A stretch of 8,450 nucleotides of DNA from an uncultured Rickettsiales bacterium (GTDB lineage Bacteria > Pseudomonadota > Alphaproteobacteria > Rickettsiales > UBA1997). The notes below the pieces were generated by a model. That model was not told the DNA's origin and made no database searches. It saw only the letters and a program-made list of their open reading frames with translations. The position numbers and the translations under genes are program-made. This document shows, in pieces, positions 6,485 through 8,450 of this stretch (positions are counted from its first letter, which is position 1; each line of letters begins with the position of its first letter). The stretch covers positions 1 to 8,450 of the forward strand of contig CAKVBE010000038.1 of assembly GCA_934725005.1 (NCBI GenBank), given 5' to 3'.

Positions 6485-7705
6485 ATGTCAATCTCAGAAA
6501 TAAGAAAAAATTATGAAAATTTATTAAATATTTGGGAAAATTTCAAAAAAGATAACAACGAAAGACTTGAAAAGATTGAAAAAAAGTCAGTCATAGATCC
6601 ATTAACAGAAGTTAAATTATCAAAAATAAATGATGCTTTAGACGAACAAAAAGAAAAATTAAATAAATTAGAAGCAAGTATAAACAGACCAAGCATAAGT
6701 AATGATAATTCATATGAGTCAAAATCTCAAACTAGCATAGAATATAAAACAGCTTTTATGGATTACATTAGAAGAGGTTCTGATTCAAATTTAGCCAATT
6801 ATGAAAAGAAAAGTTTAGTCACTATAAATACCAGTGATTCAAATGGTGGATACTTACTATTACCAAATATACAAAAAATAATAACAGATAGACTTTTAGA
6901 CTCTTGTATAATGAGAAAAATATGCTCAACACAAGAAATTTCCACATCCAGCTTAGATGTTATTGATAATACAAAATTTTCAACTTCTTGGATTAGTGAA
7001 ACTGGTAGTGTTGATGATACTGACGCAGGAACACTAAATAAAAAAACAATACAAACCTTTGATTTAGTAGCACAGCCAAAAGTCACACAAAAATTATTAG
7101 ACGATTCAGCCATCGATTTTGAAGAATGGCTTGCTGATCAATTAGCGCAAGATTTCATGAAAGCCGAAGAAGAAGCTTTTATAAAAGGAACTGGCGCAAC
7201 AAGCAATAAACCAACCGGAATTTTAAATTATACAAACGGCACAACAAGTAGTACAATAGAACGCATAACAAGTGCTTCAACAACCGATTATTTTACAGAA
7301 AATGATATCATAAAACTTTTTTACTCTTTAAAAGATGAATACGCTAAAAAAGCGAGTTTTTTAATGTCTAGAAATACAGTTCAAAAAGTAAGATTATTAA
7401 AAGATTCAACAAGTGGTGCATATTTATGGAATCCAGCATTACTTGGTTCAACAAATGATACCATACTTGGTTGCCCAGTTTATCAGAGTGACTTTCTCGA
7501 CTCAGTAGCTACCAGCAAAGAAGTTATGATCTTTGGTAATTTTAAATACTATCAAATTGTTGATAGAATTGGTATAAAAATTTTGAGAGATCCATACACT
7601 TCAAAACCATTTATAAGATTTTACACAACAAAAAGAGTCGGTGGCGATGTTATAAAAACAGAAGCGTTTAAAGTTTTGAAAACATCAACTTATACCGAAA
7701 AGTAA
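6485..7705 (+). CDS. HK97-fold major capsid protein (GTA/prophage type)
   Basis: A 406-residue phage major capsid protein of the HK97 gp5 family. Residues 1-70 are charged and predicted coiled coil, like the scaffolding delta domain removed during maturation; the stretch IDPLTEVKLSKINDAL (37-52) resembles capsid N-termini of alphaproteobacterial GTAs and prophages. The capsid fold begins around 108 with LVTINTSDSNGGYLLLP and continues through WISETGSVDD, VAQPKVTQKLLDDSAID and the diagnostic EEEAFIKGTGATSNKPTGIL (228-247). The C-terminal part runs through VDRIGIKILRDPYTSKPFIRFYTTKRVGGDV. The ORF is intact and of ordinary length, so it is not an obvious pseudogene. No portal, prohead protease, terminase or tail gene lies within the window on either side; upstream are leuS and a SIMPL gene. 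Gene transfer agent clusters are scattered in some alphaproteobacteria, which would explain an isolated capsid; a prophage remnant is the alternative. Confidence 0.92.
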   Translation: MSISEIRKNYENLLNIWENFKKDNNERLEKIEKKSVIDPLTEVKLSKINDALDEQKEKLNKLEASINRPSISNDNSYESKSQTSIEYKTAFMDYIRRGSDSNLANYEKKSLVTINTSDSNGGYLLLPNIQKIITDRLLDSCIMRKICSTQEISTSSLDVIDNTKFSTSWISETGSVDDTDAGTLNKKTIQTFDLVAQPKVTQKLLDDSAIDFEEWLADQLAQDFMKAEEEAFIKGTGATSNKPTGILNYTNGTTSSTIERITSASTTDYFTENDIIKLFYSLKDEYAKKASFLMSRNTVQKVRLLKDSTSGAYLWNPALLGSTNDTILGCPVYQSDFLDSVATSKEVMIFGNFKYYQIVDRIGIKILRDPYTSKPFIRFYTTKRVGGDVIKTEAFKVLKTSTYTEK

Positions 7706-7938
7706 ACAATTAAAATACGTAATTAGAAAACATATAAAGAATATTATATTAATTTAACTAAGTATCCACAGAAGCTTGATTTCCATGAGGTATTTAGTCT
7801 TTTAACTCAACATCTAATAATTACGAATCTTTGCGAAGTGCTATGTCTTCGAACCCAGCACTCATTGTTTTCAAATAATTATGAAATAACCAACTTAAAA
7901 AATAATAAAACGAGAAGTAACAATCACTAAAAAAATAA
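7706..7938 (+). other. Non-coding stretch between capsid gene and terminator
   Basis: Stops are frequent in all frames and I see no gene. It probably forms the 3' untranslated part of the capsid transcript, or carries a small RNA ending at the terminator. The only distinctive part is a GC-richer island at about 7831-7865, with AGTGCT (7837-7842) complementary to AGCACT (7857-7862) and a TTCGAACC sequence in the loop that recalls a tRNA T-arm. No full tRNA can be folded. Confidence 0.5.
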
Positions 7939-7961
7939 CCGCCACAAAATGGCGGCTTTTT
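7939..7961 (+). terminator. Intrinsic terminator after the capsid gene
   Basis: CCGCCA (7939-7944) pairs with TGGCGG (7950-7955) around a CAAAA loop, followed by C and five T residues (7957-7961). It is the strongest GC hairpin in this AT-rich region. A run of A residues on the left (about 7929-7935) would give a T-tract on the minus strand, so it may work in both directions. It lies 233 bp past the capsid stop codon. Confidence 0.9.
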
Positions 7962-8082
7962 AGGAGTTAAATATGGAGATAAGTATATAATTATATTATT
8001 CTAATACATTTATGATTTTAAAATGTTATATTTTATAGATCAATATGTTTGTTCATAATTTTTTTAATTTTTTGAAAAAAAT

Positions 8083-8112
8083 TTGACAAAAAAATTTACA
8101 TTATTTTAATTT
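8083..8112 (+). promoter_or_regulatory. Alternative upstream promoter candidate
   Basis: A perfect -35 hexamer TTGACA at 8083-8088 is followed 18 bp later by TAATTT (8107-8112), a poor -10 box. It lies in a very AT-rich tract containing A-runs that could act as an UP element for the better -10 box downstream. The rest of 7962-8082 shows no gene. Confidence 0.35.
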
Positions 8113-8127
8113 ATTCCATAATATGTA

Positions 8128-8157
8128 TTGCATTATTATAATATTTTATGGTATAAT
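8128..8157 (+). promoter_or_regulatory. Probable promoter of the right-edge gene
   Basis: TTGCAT (8128-8133) and a perfect TATAAT (8152-8157) are separated by 18 bp. Transcription would start near 8164, leaving a leader of about 42 bases that contains the strong ribosome binding site. An imperfect inverted repeat, CCATAATAT (8116-8124) with ATATTTTATGG (8141-8151), overlaps it and could be an operator. Confidence 0.6.
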
Positions 8158-8192
8158 GATGTAAATAATTAATAATTCTTATATAGGAATTT

Positions 8193-8199
8193 GGAGGTG
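8193..8199 (+). promoter_or_regulatory. Strong Shine-Dalgarno that sets a TTG start
   Basis: GGAGGTG is a near-perfect anti-16S match, placed 8 bases (counted from GGAGG) before the TTG at 8206. It is the only clear Shine-Dalgarno among the genes of this window and decides the start, because the nearest in-frame ATG codons are over 100 bp downstream. Confidence 0.8.
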
Positions 8200-8205
8200 A
8201 ATAAA

Positions 8206-8450
8206 TTGTTGTATTTTGATTATTTAAATCTTGAAGAAATATTAAATAAATTTCATAAAAGTGATATAAACAATGTAAATCTACAGCTATTAATCAGCTT
8301 AGAAAAAGATTATTATATGGGTGAAAATATGAAGCTCATAATGTCCGATTTAAGAGAATTAACAAAAAATAAGGAAATTGTTTGGAACATTGATGGAAAA
8401 CTGGAGAAGTTTAAAGTTAACAAACTGTCGCTCTGGGTTGGCGATGTATT
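8206..8450 (+). CDS. Unrecognised protein, N-terminal part (runs off the right edge)
   Basis: An open frame of 81 codons without a stop reaches the window edge. It starts at TTG 8206 (a second TTG at 8209 is possible), after a strong Shine-Dalgarno and a good promoter. The sequence starts LYFDYLNLEEILNKF and is rich in Lys, Glu, Asn and Leu, consistent with a soluble, mainly helical N-terminus. Near the edge, a stretch around VWNIDGKLEKFKVNKLSLWV looks more strand-like. No signal peptide, membrane segment or known motif is visible, and I do not recognise the family. It lies beyond the terminator that follows the capsid gene, so it is a separate transcription unit. Its signals (TTG start, strong SD) differ from its neighbours, which may mean recent acquisition. 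Confidence 0.7.
   Translation, partial: MLYFDYLNLEEILNKFHKSDINNVNLQLLISLEKDYYMGENMKLIMSDLRELTKNKEIVWNIDGKLEKFKVNKLSLWVGDV

Noticed and set aside
6485..7705. Encapsulin nanocompartment instead of a phage capsid
   Set aside because: The charged N-terminal delta-like domain and the GTGATSNKPTGIL motif fit phage/GTA capsids, and no cargo gene is adjacent.
7775..7865. Possible tRNA or tRNA fragment (CTTTTAA anticodon-loop-like sequence and TTCGAACC)
   Set aside because: No acceptor stem, D-arm or paired T-stem can be formed on either strand.
7962..7990. AGGAG followed by a five-codon ORF (MEISI)
   Set aside because: It is too short to support as a gene; it follows directly on the terminator, with no promoter seen between them.

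Overview
The window is AT-rich chromosomal DNA from a Gram-negative bacterium. Lipopolysaccharide modification is implied by an EptA-type lipid A phosphoethanolamine transferase. Three things point to an AT-rich, probably host-associated alphaproteobacterium: the style of the LeuRS, a capsid protein resembling those of alphaproteobacterial gene transfer agents (GTAs), and GC-rich palindromic repeats inserted in frame in a housekeeping gene, as in Rickettsia. This placement is inference from protein style and was not tested by a search. Most genes here have no visible Shine-Dalgarno sequence.

Left part (1-2723, minus strand): an EptA-like transferase gene followed by glmM, which runs off the left edge. 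Both serve the cell envelope: GlmM makes the precursor of UDP-GlcNAc for peptidoglycan and LPS, and EptA decorates lipid A. A 221-bp divergent intergenic region (2724-2944) separates them from the plus-strand genes. It holds a likely leuS promoter and two short dyads, one of which ends exactly at the leuS start codon.

Middle (2945-6400, plus strand): leuS, then 12 bp later a membrane-anchored SIMPL-domain protein, probably one operon. LeuS is longer than usual because its CP1 editing domain carries two in-frame blocks of GC-rich repeats. The blocks are related to each other in inverted orientation.

Right part (6401-8450): a long, nearly perfect hairpin ends two bases before an HK97-fold major capsid gene of GTA/prophage type. 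No terminase, portal, protease or tail gene is adjacent. About 500 bp without a convincing gene follow, including a clear intrinsic terminator (7939-7961) and then a very AT-rich promoter region. The window ends inside an unrecognised ORF with a strong ribosome binding site and a TTG start.

The points most worth a second look are the repeats inside the LeuRS editing domain, the isolated capsid gene, and the hairpin abutting its start codon. I saw no convincing complete novel multi-gene system.
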